Assembly (NCBI GenBank): GCA_046296415.1
Contig: JBKBLN010000002.1
Span: 744,001 to 808,000 of the forward strand
DNA: 64,000 bases
Source of the DNA: CAYNRA01 sp046296415
GTDB lineage: Bacteria > Bacteroidota > Bacteroidia > Cytophagales > Spirosomataceae
Direction: 5' to 3'
Shown: piece by piece, positions 25,623 to 33,841 of the stretch
Position numbering within the stretch: position 1 is the first letter of the stretch
How the letters are laid out: every line of letters begins with the position of its first letter
The notes under the pieces: generated by a model
The model's input: only the letters and a program-made list of their open reading frames with translations
Database searches by the model: none
What the model was told of the DNA's origin: nothing
Made by a program: the position numbers and the translations under genes

Positions 25623-25662
25623 ATCTCAATACCGCCAGGAGGTCAAATCCGCCCCAGCAGGT
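25623..25662. repeat. 40-bp direct repeat, right copy (attR-like)
   Basis: Identical to 6492-6531. Here it forms the true 3' end of the esterase gene, encoding the final PAGADLTSWRY and stop on the minus strand. Confidence 0.85.
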
Positions 25663-27344
25663 GCTGTTTTTTTAACCAGTTCAGCCCATTTCGGAATAAA
25701 CATCCGGTGATACCTCAACCGGGTTATGTAATTGGGTTGGGTGTGGTCGCCATTCCAGCAATGCTCGGCACGGTCCCCATAGTCTACAACTCCATCGTAA
25801 GGTGGATTCTGGAGAGTCTTCAACATGTCCTCAGCCAAATACACGGCATTGTTTAGATAAAAATTATCCATATCCCCACAGTAAATATGGATACGTCCTT
25901 TCCAGTTTTCTCCATGTTTCGCCCAATCTCGCTTGAGTAAGTAGGCCAAATCGTAATTTTCCTTCCAGTATTCGGCCACTTTTTTATCAATTACTCCGGT
26001 TTTCTTATCCCAAATAGGTTTAGGATACCCATCTGGGCCCACAGGGGAATACACCGCCTCCCAGATATCAAATTGTTGCCCCGAGCGGGTTTTGGTTCCG
26101 AGTGCCAGTTCTTTTTGATTCATCTGTTGTACGGTGGCCGAAATCTGCCCTAGGTAATCCCGATGTCCAGGTCGAGCTAATTTCTTGAAATCGGCATCAT
26201 AAAAATAGGCATTGGCATCTTCGTAAATATTGACAGTTGTAAAGGCTCGAAAATCAATGGGATCCGGGCAAGCCGCGAAACATCCATTGTACTCAGTTGG
26301 GTATTTGACTTGTACCGCCAATGCCTCCCAACCGCCCGTGGATCCTCCATACGTAAAACGAGCCCAGCCTTGCCCAATGCCCCGAAATTGCTCTTCGATG
26401 TGCGGAATCAGTTCATAGGTGATGGCATCTCCGTAAGGCCCAATGTTTTCAGAATTTACAGCATACGAATCATCGTAAAAAGGACAAGGGTGCTGAATTT
26501 CAATGGCTAAAACTCGGGGGAAGTCTGGGCCAGTCCACATCTTGTAAAAGTCATACGCTTCCTGCTGGACTATTTTATTGTATCCATAGATCTTAAATCG
26601 AGGATTGTAATCATCCGTCGGTACATTCGGATCGGGCGGAGAGGTCCGGAAGCCATCAAAGTCTGCTGGAAAATGACCATGAAAGATGGCCAATGGATAT
26701 TTCACTTCCGGATGTTCATCAAAACCTTCCGGCAACAACACATGCGCCCCTAAAAACATCGGGCGGCCCCAAAAATCAGAAAGTAATTTACTCTGAATCT
26801 TGATGTGCTTGATGTATTTGGTATCCTTCGGTTCTGGAATGGGCGGAATCTCCTCGGTCAAAACGACCGACACCACGCCCACCTGCTTGGGATTGATCTT
26901 CATCTTCACTGGCTTACTATACAAATTACCCGAAGCTAGATTCCACTGCTGGCCCTCTCCCCGATCCATAGGCATTTTGACCGTGAAACCGTCTTTGCGC
27001 TTGAAGGTCTCGTATTTATGTAACAAAACTTGCACGGTGTATTCCCCAGCAGGAAATTGGGCCCATTTTTCGATCGGATACCCATAGGTGCTGGCATTGG
27101 ACATCGTGATGGCCGCTCCCGATTTCCAATTCTCCACATCTTGACCAAAGACCTGCTGCGTTGCATGCCCGTCCTGAATCTGAAATCGTGGCTCGGAGGA
27201 TTCATTCTTCGAAATCAGCAACAACAACCGGCCGTCCAAGGTCTGGGCATGCAGAGCCGGCGAAATTTTGACCTGAAAAGTGGTCTGAGCCGATAGGATA
27301 AAGGCACTCAGCCAACAAAAAAAGAAAAAGTAAATACGCTTCAT
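25626..27344 (-). CDS. Secreted esterase-like alpha/beta hydrolase
   Basis: A 572-residue secreted protein of the enterochelin-esterase/esterase D-like alpha/beta hydrolase group. The start is set at ATG 27344 because it gives a signal peptide (MKRIYFFFFCWLSAFILSAQ); a longer frame reaches 27425. After an N-terminal beta-rich domain, the hydrolase domain shows FHGHFPADFDG, the nucleophile elbow YGGSTGGWEA (Ser), an Asp-bearing YCGDMDNFYL segment, and a His in EHCWNGDHTQPN. The substrate is unknown, probably an ester of a sugar or siderophore. Its last 11 codons are the island's right repeat, yet the gene is intact, as expected if an element inserted at its 3' end and restored the coding sequence. 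Confidence 0.85.
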   Translation of the reverse strand: MKRIYFFFFCWLSAFILSAQTTFQVKISPALHAQTLDGRLLLLISKNESSEPRFQIQDGHATQQVFGQDVENWKSGAAITMSNASTYGYPIEKWAQFPAGEYTVQVLLHKYETFKRKDGFTVKMPMDRGEGQQWNLASGNLYSKPVKMKINPKQVGVVSVVLTEEIPPIPEPKDTKYIKHIKIQSKLLSDFWGRPMFLGAHVLLPEGFDEHPEVKYPLAIFHGHFPADFDGFRTSPPDPNVPTDDYNPRFKIYGYNKIVQQEAYDFYKMWTGPDFPRVLAIEIQHPCPFYDDSYAVNSENIGPYGDAITYELIPHIEEQFRGIGQGWARFTYGGSTGGWEALAVQVKYPTEYNGCFAACPDPIDFRAFTTVNIYEDANAYFYDADFKKLARPGHRDYLGQISATVQQMNQKELALGTKTRSGQQFDIWEAVYSPVGPDGYPKPIWDKKTGVIDKKVAEYWKENYDLAYLLKRDWAKHGENWKGRIHIYCGDMDNFYLNNAVYLAEDMLKTLQNPPYDGVVDYGDRAEHCWNGDHTQPNYITRLRYHRMFIPKWAELVKKTAPAGADLTSWRY

Positions 27345-27409
27345 AGTAAGATTGAGGTGTTGATACGTCGAATGTAAGGAATTCCCGTCATTTTCCCGTA
27401 AAATGTTTA

Positions 27410-27417
27410 TACCTTTG
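27410..27417 (+). promoter_or_regulatory. -7 promoter box upstream of the LptF/G-type gene
   Basis: TACCTTTG matches TAnnTTTG, 27 bases before the ATG at 27445. An unusually strong Shine-Dalgarno (GGAAGGAGGA) lies between. No clear -33 element. Confidence 0.5.
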
Positions 27418-27444
27418 GGGCGCATTTTGCGTTGGAAGGAGGAT

Positions 27445-28524
27445 ATGAAATTATTAGACCGTTACTTAATCCGCCGGTTTTTAACTACCTATGTTTTTGC
27501 CGTGTTCATCATTGTGGTGGTGATCTTGGTGATCGACTTTGTGGAGAAAAATGACGACTTCCTGCAAAGATCGGCCCCAATGCGTGCAATCTTGTTTCAA
27601 TACTATGCCAACCTAGCCCCGTATTGGGCCAATTACATCAGCCCTCTGATGATATTCATTTCGACGGTATTTTTTACCGCAAAAATGGCTTCTCATACCG
27701 AAATTGTGGCTATGCTGAGTGCGGGTATCAGCTTCCGCCGAATCATGTGGCCCTATTTTGTGGGTGCTTCCATGGTCGCCTTGTTTTCCTTTGTAATGGT
27801 CGGATGGATTTTACCCCGCGCCAACAAAACACGCATTCAATTTGAAAATACGTATGTTCGGGAGAAATTTTACTTCTCCGACCGCGATTTCCATACCGCC
27901 GTGGCCCCGAATGTCTATGCCTATTTTTCAAGCTACAACAACGAAGCCAAAACGGGGTACGATTTTACTCTTGAAAAACTAGAAAAAAATAAACTTGTCG
28001 AAAAGCTCTCTGCACGCCGAATCACATGGGACGATAGCACGGAACGATGGAAACTATACGATTACCGGATTCGGAAATACGGCATCAGCAAAGACAAATT
28101 AATTTTTGGCCAAGCTCCGCTCGACACCACCCTAACCCTTTCGCCAGAGGACTTCGAGAGCTCCAAAGCCAAACATGAAACCTTTACCATTCCCGAGCTC
28201 CAAGAACGGCTCCGTGTTATTCAATTGCGGGGTGGAGAGGGCATTGCCCCGTATCAAATTGAATACTACCAACGCTTTGCTACCCCGTTTGCGGTTATTA
28301 TCTTATCGTTGATGGGTTTGATCGTCTCGGCCCGAAAAGCACGTGGCGGCGTAGGAGTTCAAATTGCCATCGGCTTTGTTTTGGCCTTTGTGTATATCCT
28401 GTTTTATATTTTGTCGAAAGGAATTGCCGAGGCTGGCAATATGCCCGCTCTCTTGGCTGTGTGGTTGCCCAACATTGTGTTTGGTGTCATTGCCACCATC
28501 ATGTATTTTACAGTACCCAGATAA
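27445..28524 (+). CDS. LptF/LptG-family (YjgP/YjgQ) permease
   Basis: A 359-residue inner-membrane protein of the lipopolysaccharide export ABC transporter (LptB2FG). The ATG at 27445 (MKLLDRYLIRRFL) is chosen over an upstream in-frame start because it follows a strong Shine-Dalgarno and matches the family N-terminus. Membrane helices: about 15-40 (FLTTYVFAVFIIVVVILVIDF), 55-80, 100-125, then a periplasmic beta-jellyroll, then three C-terminal helices (FAVIILSLMGLIVSARK, IAIGFVLAFVYILFYILS, LAVWLPNIVFGVIATIMY). LptF and LptG cannot be separated by eye. It is followed by argG after 39 bases. Confidence 0.9.
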   Translation: MKLLDRYLIRRFLTTYVFAVFIIVVVILVIDFVEKNDDFLQRSAPMRAILFQYYANLAPYWANYISPLMIFISTVFFTAKMASHTEIVAMLSAGISFRRIMWPYFVGASMVALFSFVMVGWILPRANKTRIQFENTYVREKFYFSDRDFHTAVAPNVYAYFSSYNNEAKTGYDFTLEKLEKNKLVEKLSARRITWDDSTERWKLYDYRIRKYGISKDKLIFGQAPLDTTLTLSPEDFESSKAKHETFTIPELQERLRVIQLRGGEGIAPYQIEYYQRFATPFAVIILSLMGLIVSARKARGGVGVQIAIGFVLAFVYILFYILSKGIAEAGNMPALLAVWLPNIVFGVIATIMYFTVPR

Positions 28525-28563
28525 ATTTGATTTAGAATCTCATTTTTACCAATAACTCGTGAC

Positions 28564-29763
28564 ATGAAAAAAGTCGTTTTAGCTTATAGTGGTGGTTTGG
28601 ATACCTCGTTTTGCGTAAAATACCTCACCGAAGAAAGAGGCATGGAAGTCCACTCTGTTTTGGTGGATACCGGTGGATTTACAACCGAGGAAATAGAGGA
28701 TATTAAACGTAAAGCCTATGAATTGGGAGTAAAATCTCACTTTACTGCCCGAGTAGCCGACGAATATTATCAAAAATGCATTCGGTTTTTGATCTATGGA
28801 AATATCCTAAAAAATAATACATATCCTCTCTCGGTGTCGGCAGAGCGTATTTTTCAAGCTATGGCTGTGGCCGAATATGCGAAGTCGATCGATGCCCAAG
28901 CCATTGCACACGGCAGTACAGGCGCCGGAAACGACCAAGTCCGCTTCGATATGGCGTTCCGGATCATCGTACCCGAAGCTGAAATCATCACCCCCATTCG
29001 GGATCTGAAGTTATCTCGGGAGGATGAAATTGAGTTTTTGAAATCCAAAGGAGTCGTACGAGAATGGCATAAGTCTACCTATTCAATCAACCAAGGACTC
29101 TGGGGGACCTCTGTAGGAGGAAAAGAAACACTCAACTCTTGGGATTATCTTCCGGAATCAGCCTATCCGACCCAAGTTCAACGTAAAAAAGAAAAAGAAA
29201 TCACCCTTCAATTTCAGAAAGGCGAGCTAAAGGGAGTGAATGGGAAGCGGTTCCGAAACCCAGTTGATGCCATCAGACGCTTGCACGAACTGGCCAGTAG
29301 CTATGGTATTGGTCGCGACATTCACGTGGGTGATACAATCATCGGAATCAAAGGTCGGGTCGGTTTTGAGGCTGCCGCTCCGTTGATCATCATCAAAGCC
29401 CATCATTTGTTGGAAAAACACGTTCTGACCAAGTGGCAACAATATTGGAAACAAAACATCGCCGAATTTTATGGCATGCTATTGCATGAGGGGCAGTTCA
29501 ATGAACCGGCATTGCGGGATATGGAGGCACTCATGGAAAACAGCCAAGAGCATGTCACAGGAACCGTTCGGGTGATGTTGGCGCCTTATCGCTTCCAGCT
29601 ACTGGGTATCGAGTCCCCCTACGACCTCATGTCGCCGATCTTTGGCTCGTATGGGGAGATGAATAATGCGTGGAGTGGAGATGATGTTCGGGGTTTCTCC
29701 AAAATTGCATCCAACCAAGTAATGATCTACGAAAAGATAAAAGAACGCGCCGAGAAGAAATAA
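28564..29763 (+). CDS. argG: Argininosuccinate synthase
   Basis: A 399-residue cytosolic enzyme joining citrulline and aspartate with ATP to give argininosuccinate in arginine synthesis. The P-loop-like PP motif AYSGGLDTS (7-15) is at the N-terminus, followed by AHGSTGAGNDQVRFD and SINQGLWGTSVGG, both diagnostic of ArgG. Length is normal. A TAAATTTG box at 28522-28529 overlaps the upstream stop codon and could serve as its own promoter. A strong terminator follows. No other arginine genes lie in the window. Confidence 0.96.
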   Translation: MKKVVLAYSGGLDTSFCVKYLTEERGMEVHSVLVDTGGFTTEEIEDIKRKAYELGVKSHFTARVADEYYQKCIRFLIYGNILKNNTYPLSVSAERIFQAMAVAEYAKSIDAQAIAHGSTGAGNDQVRFDMAFRIIVPEAEIITPIRDLKLSREDEIEFLKSKGVVREWHKSTYSINQGLWGTSVGGKETLNSWDYLPESAYPTQVQRKKEKEITLQFQKGELKGVNGKRFRNPVDAIRRLHELASSYGIGRDIHVGDTIIGIKGRVGFEAAAPLIIIKAHHLLEKHVLTKWQQYWKQNIAEFYGMLLHEGQFNEPALRDMEALMENSQEHVTGTVRVMLAPYRFQLLGIESPYDLMSPIFGSYGEMNNAWSGDDVRGFSKIASNQVMIYEKIKERAEKK

Positions 29764-29766
29764 GCA

Positions 29767-29798
29767 AAGCGGGGTATCGAAAGGTATCCCGCTTTTTT
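29767..29798 (+). terminator. Terminator of argG
   Basis: AAGCGGGGTATC (29767-29778) pairs with GGTATCCCGCTT (29783-29794), including two G-T pairs, around a GAAA tetraloop, and is followed by T residues. Confidence 0.85.
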
Positions 29799-29901
29799 GT
29801 TGTGTTAAGTTACCATTAAATACGCCTAGATTGTTAATTTTTAACATGCCAAAGGCCAGAGGTGGATCTAGTTTTGAGCTTTCATCAAATCTATCCACAC
29901 C

Positions 29902-32900
29902 ATGTTGTTACGGAATTTTACCTCCTATTGTTGTTTTTTGGTGTTGCTGCTCGCTGTGGTATGGAAACCACACGTTGCCAATGCCCAAATCGTGAACGCC
30001 ACCCTCTCAGGAAAAATCCAAAGTACGGAAGGGGACGTTTTGATCGGAGCCTCGGTGTCGGTCAAAAATGAATTAACCGGATTTACCATTGCGACAACCT
30101 CAACGGTATCGGGTACGTACCTAATCTCCCAAATTCCGCTCGGAAATCAGTACACCGTTACCGCCTCCTATGTGGGCTATGGAACAAAAATTGTGAAAGG
30201 CATTTCGTTGAATCAAGGAGACCAAATCAAATTGGATTTCACTTTAACTGAGCAAAGCAACGATCTCAACGAGGTGTCGGTGGTTGCCAATTCCATCACC
30301 AATAGTATCCACCGACTGGGTAGCTCCACGGCTATTTCGGCAAAAAACATGGCTACCCTTCCAGTCAACGGTCGAAACTTCAATTCCTTGGTTGATCTCT
30401 CTCCCGTGGCAAACGGAAACAGCCTGTTAGGGCAATTATTTTCATCGACCAACTACACGATTGATGGCATGACCAACCGGAGTCCCTTGTCGAGTGGATC
30501 CACCAACCGCGGGCCTTTCTCCATTTCGATGGAGGCTATTCGGGAGTTTGAGGTCTTGACCAACGATTATGATGTCACCAATGGCCGTAGCGGTGGAGGG
30601 ATCATCAGTGCCGTCACCAAAACCGGTACCAACAAAGTCGAAGGATCCGCGTTCTTTTTCAATCGCGCCGATTGGTTGGCTAGTAAGTATGATATTCGAG
30701 GCAACCGCCGAAATAACGAATTCTCTATCCAGCAATATGGTGTGACGTTAGGTGGCCCAATCATCAAAGACAAATTGCATTATTTTGTGGCCTATGACGG
30801 CCAACGTGATGCCCAACCTCTGTTCATAGCCGACCTCCAAACTCCAGAAGATGAGGTCCGGTTCAATGTTTCCAAGGCGTCTTTGGATCGGTACTTGCAA
30901 ATCGCCCGATCTAAATACGGGGTTGCCAATTCGCCCCAAACGGGAAGCTTCGACAAACTTCGGTACTCTCACACTGCCTTTGCGCGACTGGACTACCAAA
31001 TGAATGCCAAAAACTTGATCACCATTCGGAACAACTTCTCCTGGGATTTGAACAGCCAAGGTGTGAATGACAATACAACTATAAATTTGTACGAAGTCTA
31101 CGGAGATCACCTTTCGAAAGCCAATAGTTTCTTGGCCTCCTTGCGTACTAGCTTGACCTCCAATCTGACCAATGAGCTAAAAGTACAATACCTTTATACC
31201 TTGGATGACGGCCGCCCTAACAGCCAACTACCTAGTGAGAATATTCCAAGAGCCATTGTCCAAAACGTACAGTCGCAAGTCAATAACCGGACGGTCAATA
31301 CCAATATTCAGCTAGGTGGACAACGTTTCTTGCCCGAGCGATTTGAATCTCATGTCTATCAGCTCGTCAACAATGTGTATTACAATGCCGGAAAGACCAA
31401 TTACACCTTCGGTGCGGACCTCATGCTGAATAACCTAACCTCGTTGGCCACGAGCGAATTCAACGGTCGTTTCTTCTTCACCGGTTTGGATAATTTTGAT
31501 AATCTCCGGCCTTTCCGATACGCCCGGGAGGTCGCGTTAACCGATCCTACCGTAAAACAAAACATCTTCGGTGGCGGAATTTATGGCCAAGCTGATACCG
31601 ATTTAGGGAACGGCAAAAACTTGATTTTAGGACTTCGGGGAGATTATACCTCGTATTTCAATGCCCCTAACTTTAATCAAGTCGTATTTGACCAACTAGG
31701 CTTACGGACGGATGTCAAAACAGGCGGATTTCAAATTCAGCCACGTTTCCAATTCACCTGGGACATCAATGAGAAGCAAACCGATGTCATTCGAATCGGT
31801 GGGGGTGTGTTTGGCTCTGCGTTAAACAACTACACGGATGTCAACAATCTCCAATTTGATGGAACCAAGATTGTGGCAGTGGACATTACAGGAAGTGCTG
31901 TACCCACACCCAACTTCGTTTCGTACCGGAATGACCCAACTACGGCACCTGGAGCCGAATTATTGAATCTCCCGGGCGTTTCACCCGTTACGACCATCAA
32001 CATGAACAGCGAAGACCTTAAAGTGCCGACCGTCTACAAAGCCAATGTGATGTACAATAAAATCATCAACAAACGTCTTCGAATCGGGGTTAACCTGATC
32101 GCCTCGTTGGCCCGGAATAATTACATGTACCTTGACCGCAACATGGTGGATCAGCCGTTTTTCCGTCTAGCCAATGAAGGAAACCGTGGAGTTTTTGTTC
32201 CATTAGAAACCATCAGCACAACCAATGGAAATGCCGACTGGACACGGGGTAGAAAAACCACTCAGATCGGGCGCGTTCTTGAACTTGTCAGCGAGGGCCG
32301 AAACAATACCTATACTGCGATTATTGATGGAACCTACCGGTATTTCCGTGATGGACAGGTAACGTTAAGCTATACCTGGAATGACTCAAAGGACAATACA
32401 TCCTTCAATGGTAACGTAGCCAACAGTGCCACACTTTCCCAAATGGTCGTGGACGATCCGCGCGATTTATCGAGAATGAGTTATTCCAATGGCCAGTTCC
32501 GCAAAAAAGTCGTTTTCTTCGGAACACTACCCACATTTAAGGGAGTGACCGTCGGCATCCGATACTCCGGAATTGGCGGTACGCGGTATTCTTTGGTGGT
32601 GAACGGGAACGTCAATGGTGATTTTGTAAATACCAACGACTTAGCTTTTGTTTTCGATCCTAATGCGGCCAACACGGGTCTTTCGGAGTCTGAATTGAAC
32701 GTGATGCGCGAGGCATTGGCCAATCCAAATAACTTAGCCAAAGACTACATGATGAACAGCCTGGGTCGAGTAGCCGAGCGCAACGGAGGCGAAAACGGTT
32801 ATTTTGGATTTTGGGATCTTCGTATCGCCAAGAAATTCTACTTCAATAACGCCAAGAAAACCGGTATCGAGCTAGGTGCCGACATCTTCAATGTGGCCAA

Positions 32901-33078
32901 TATGTTGAAAAAAGAATGGGGAACTTCCAAGAACCTAGGAAATCAGAACCTCATGACGTTAAGAAACTTTGACCGTGCCAACCAACGGTATGTCTACCAA
33001 ATCAATCCTAATGTTGGGGTAGCTAACCCAGGAGGTACACCCTTCCAGGTTCAAATCTCTGGACGTTATTTCTTCTAA
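29902..33078 (+). CDS. Oar-like TonB-dependent receptor with carboxypeptidase-regulatory domain
   Basis: A 1058-residue outer-membrane protein. After a signal peptide (residues 1-28) comes a carboxypeptidase-like regulatory beta domain (ATLSGKIQSTEGDVLIGASVSV, about 32-115). A plug domain follows (SAKNMATLPVNGRNFNSLVDLSP, YTIDGMTNRSPL, IREFEVLTNDYDVTNGRSGGGIISAVTKTGTN). The rest is a long beta-barrel ending in the aromatic VQISGRYFF. NGRNF plus GGGxxxxVTKSGTN is the pattern of Oar-like receptors, used in outer-membrane uptake or surface functions. No SusD-like partner follows, so polysaccharide uptake is unlikely. A convergent Crp-like gene shares its terminator. Confidence 0.9.
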   Translation: MLLRNFTSYCCFLVLLLAVVWKPHVANAQIVNATLSGKIQSTEGDVLIGASVSVKNELTGFTIATTSTVSGTYLISQIPLGNQYTVTASYVGYGTKIVKGISLNQGDQIKLDFTLTEQSNDLNEVSVVANSITNSIHRLGSSTAISAKNMATLPVNGRNFNSLVDLSPVANGNSLLGQLFSSTNYTIDGMTNRSPLSSGSTNRGPFSISMEAIREFEVLTNDYDVTNGRSGGGIISAVTKTGTNKVEGSAFFFNRADWLASKYDIRGNRRNNEFSIQQYGVTLGGPIIKDKLHYFVAYDGQRDAQPLFIADLQTPEDEVRFNVSKASLDRYLQIARSKYGVANSPQTGSFDKLRYSHTAFARLDYQMNAKNLITIRNNFSWDLNSQGVNDNTTINLYEVYGDHLSKANSFLASLRTSLTSNLTNELKVQYLYTLDDGRPNSQLPSENIPRAIVQNVQSQVNNRTVNTNIQLGGQRFLPERFESHVYQLVNNVYYNAGKTNYTFGADLMLNNLTSLATSEFNGRFFFTGLDNFDNLRPFRYAREVALTDPTVKQNIFGGGIYGQADTDLGNGKNLILGLRGDYTSYFNAPNFNQVVFDQLGLRTDVKTGGFQIQPRFQFTWDINEKQTDVIRIGGGVFGSALNNYTDVNNLQFDGTKIVAVDITGSAVPTPNFVSYRNDPTTAPGAELLNLPGVSPVTTINMNSEDLKVPTVYKANVMYNKIINKRLRIGVNLIASLARNNYMYLDRNMVDQPFFRLANEGNRGVFVPLETISTTNGNADWTRGRKTTQIGRVLELVSEGRNNTYTAIIDGTYRYFRDGQVTLSYTWNDSKDNTSFNGNVANSATLSQMVVDDPRDLSRMSYSNGQFRKKVVFFGTLPTFKGVTVGIRYSGIGGTRYSLVVNGNVNGDFVNTNDLAFVFDPNAANTGLSESELNVMREALANPNNLAKDYMMNSLGRVAERNGGENGYFGFWDLRIAKKFYFNNAKKTGIELGADIFNVANMLKKEWGTSKNLGNQNLMTLRNFDRANQRYVYQINPNVGVANPGGTPFQVQISGRYFF

Positions 33079-33097
33079 GACCAACTACAGAAAATTC

Positions 33098-33133
33098 AAC
33101 GGGAAGTCAGACTAACGACTTCCCGTTTTTTTT
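33098..33133. terminator. Terminator between TonB-dependent receptor and Crp-like gene
   Basis: AACGGGAAGTC (33098-33108) pairs with GACTTCCCGTT (33117-33127), followed by T. It overlaps the end of the convergent Crp-like gene and probably serves mainly the receptor. Confidence 0.85.
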
Positions 33134-33722
33134 ATGGGATGGCATGAATCCTCTTTACCACTTTAGATACGGTTTGTCGGGTCATACCCGTTAAATCGGC
33201 GATATCTTGCAAGGTTAGGAGTTCCCTTAGCAACAGTTTCCTGCCCCCTGCATCCTCAATTATTCCCTCGTATTGGATCAAGGTTCTGGCGACTTTCTCC
33301 TGGGCATTCAACCCAGTAACCGTAAACAATTGTTTCTCTGCTTGGTACCACCTTCCTACGAGTTTTTTGGCAAACCACTCCGAAACCTCAGGATACTGAG
33401 TGGTGACGGTCCGAAAAAAGCTGGGATTGTATGCTCTCAACTGAACGGCGGTCAGGGTTTTGGCAAATTCGGCGAATCCCACATTTAAGTACTGAAGGTT
33501 TCCAAAAAAATCGCCCGGCTTGAGTAAATAATGCGTTACCTCCTCTCCTTTGGAGGAATGAGACCCTACTTTCACCACCCCTCGAACTACTTCGAAAATA
33601 GGTGTGACTCGTTGGGGTGGCTGATAGAGAATGGTTTGGGCGTTCACCACCCGTTCTTGTATATTGGTAGCTAAGGAGTCTTGGCAAACATCCCTCAAAT
33701 AATCGTATAGGTTGGTTACCAT
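33132..33722 (-). CDS. Crp/Fnr-family transcriptional regulator
   Basis: A 196-residue regulator. The start is ATG 33722 (MVTNLYDYL); the longer frame to 33731 begins with TTG. It has an N-terminal cyclic-nucleotide-binding-like jelly roll (VVRGVVKVG, KPGDFFGNLQYL) and a C-terminal winged helix-turn-helix (LTLQDIADLTGMTRQTVSKVVKRI). No cysteine cluster is present, so it is not an Fe-S Fnr sensor. The ligand and targets are unknown; the convergent TonB-dependent receptor is a possible target only by proximity. Confidence 0.9.
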   Translation of the reverse strand: MVTNLYDYLRDVCQDSLATNIQERVVNAQTILYQPPQRVTPIFEVVRGVVKVGSHSSKGEEVTHYLLKPGDFFGNLQYLNVGFAEFAKTLTAVQLRAYNPSFFRTVTTQYPEVSEWFAKKLVGRWYQAEKQLFTVTGLNAQEKVARTLIQYEGIIEDAGGRKLLLRELLTLQDIADLTGMTRQTVSKVVKRIHAIP

Positions 33723-33776
33723 GAAAATCAAATTTTTTGCAAAAATCTGATAATGTAATGATAATCGGACCCATAC

Positions 33777-33823
33777 AAAAAGGAAGTTAATGAAAAGATA
33801 ATACCCTCATTAACTTCCTTTTA
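33777..33823 (-). terminator. Terminator of the penicillin acylase gene
   Basis: AAAAAGGAAGTTAATGA (33777-33793) is the reverse complement of the TCATTAACTTCCTTTT arm (33807-33822). On the minus strand it follows the acylase stop and ends in T. It could also act on the plus strand. Confidence 0.8.
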
Positions 33824-33841
33824 CCAATCAAAACTAGAAAA

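Larger units (their letters stand above)
6492..25662. mobile_element. Putative genomic island carrying the Rhs cassette array
   Basis: The whole Rhs region is bounded by perfect 40-bp direct repeats (6492-6531 and 25623-25662). The right copy is the 3' end of the esterase gene, the left copy an isolated duplicate. Inside are only accessory genes: a pappalysin-like protein, Rhs cores, AT-rich toxin-like tips and small candidate immunity genes. Outside are housekeeping genes with higher GC. This is the layout expected after integration at the end of a protein-coding gene. However, no integrase or transposase is visible inside, so the mode of insertion is inferred only. Confidence 0.5.

Noticed and set aside
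6492..25662. Search for an integrase, transposase or tRNA target for the island
   Set aside because: No recombinase-like protein or tRNA was found in or next to the island, so these are not annotated; the insertion mechanism stays open.
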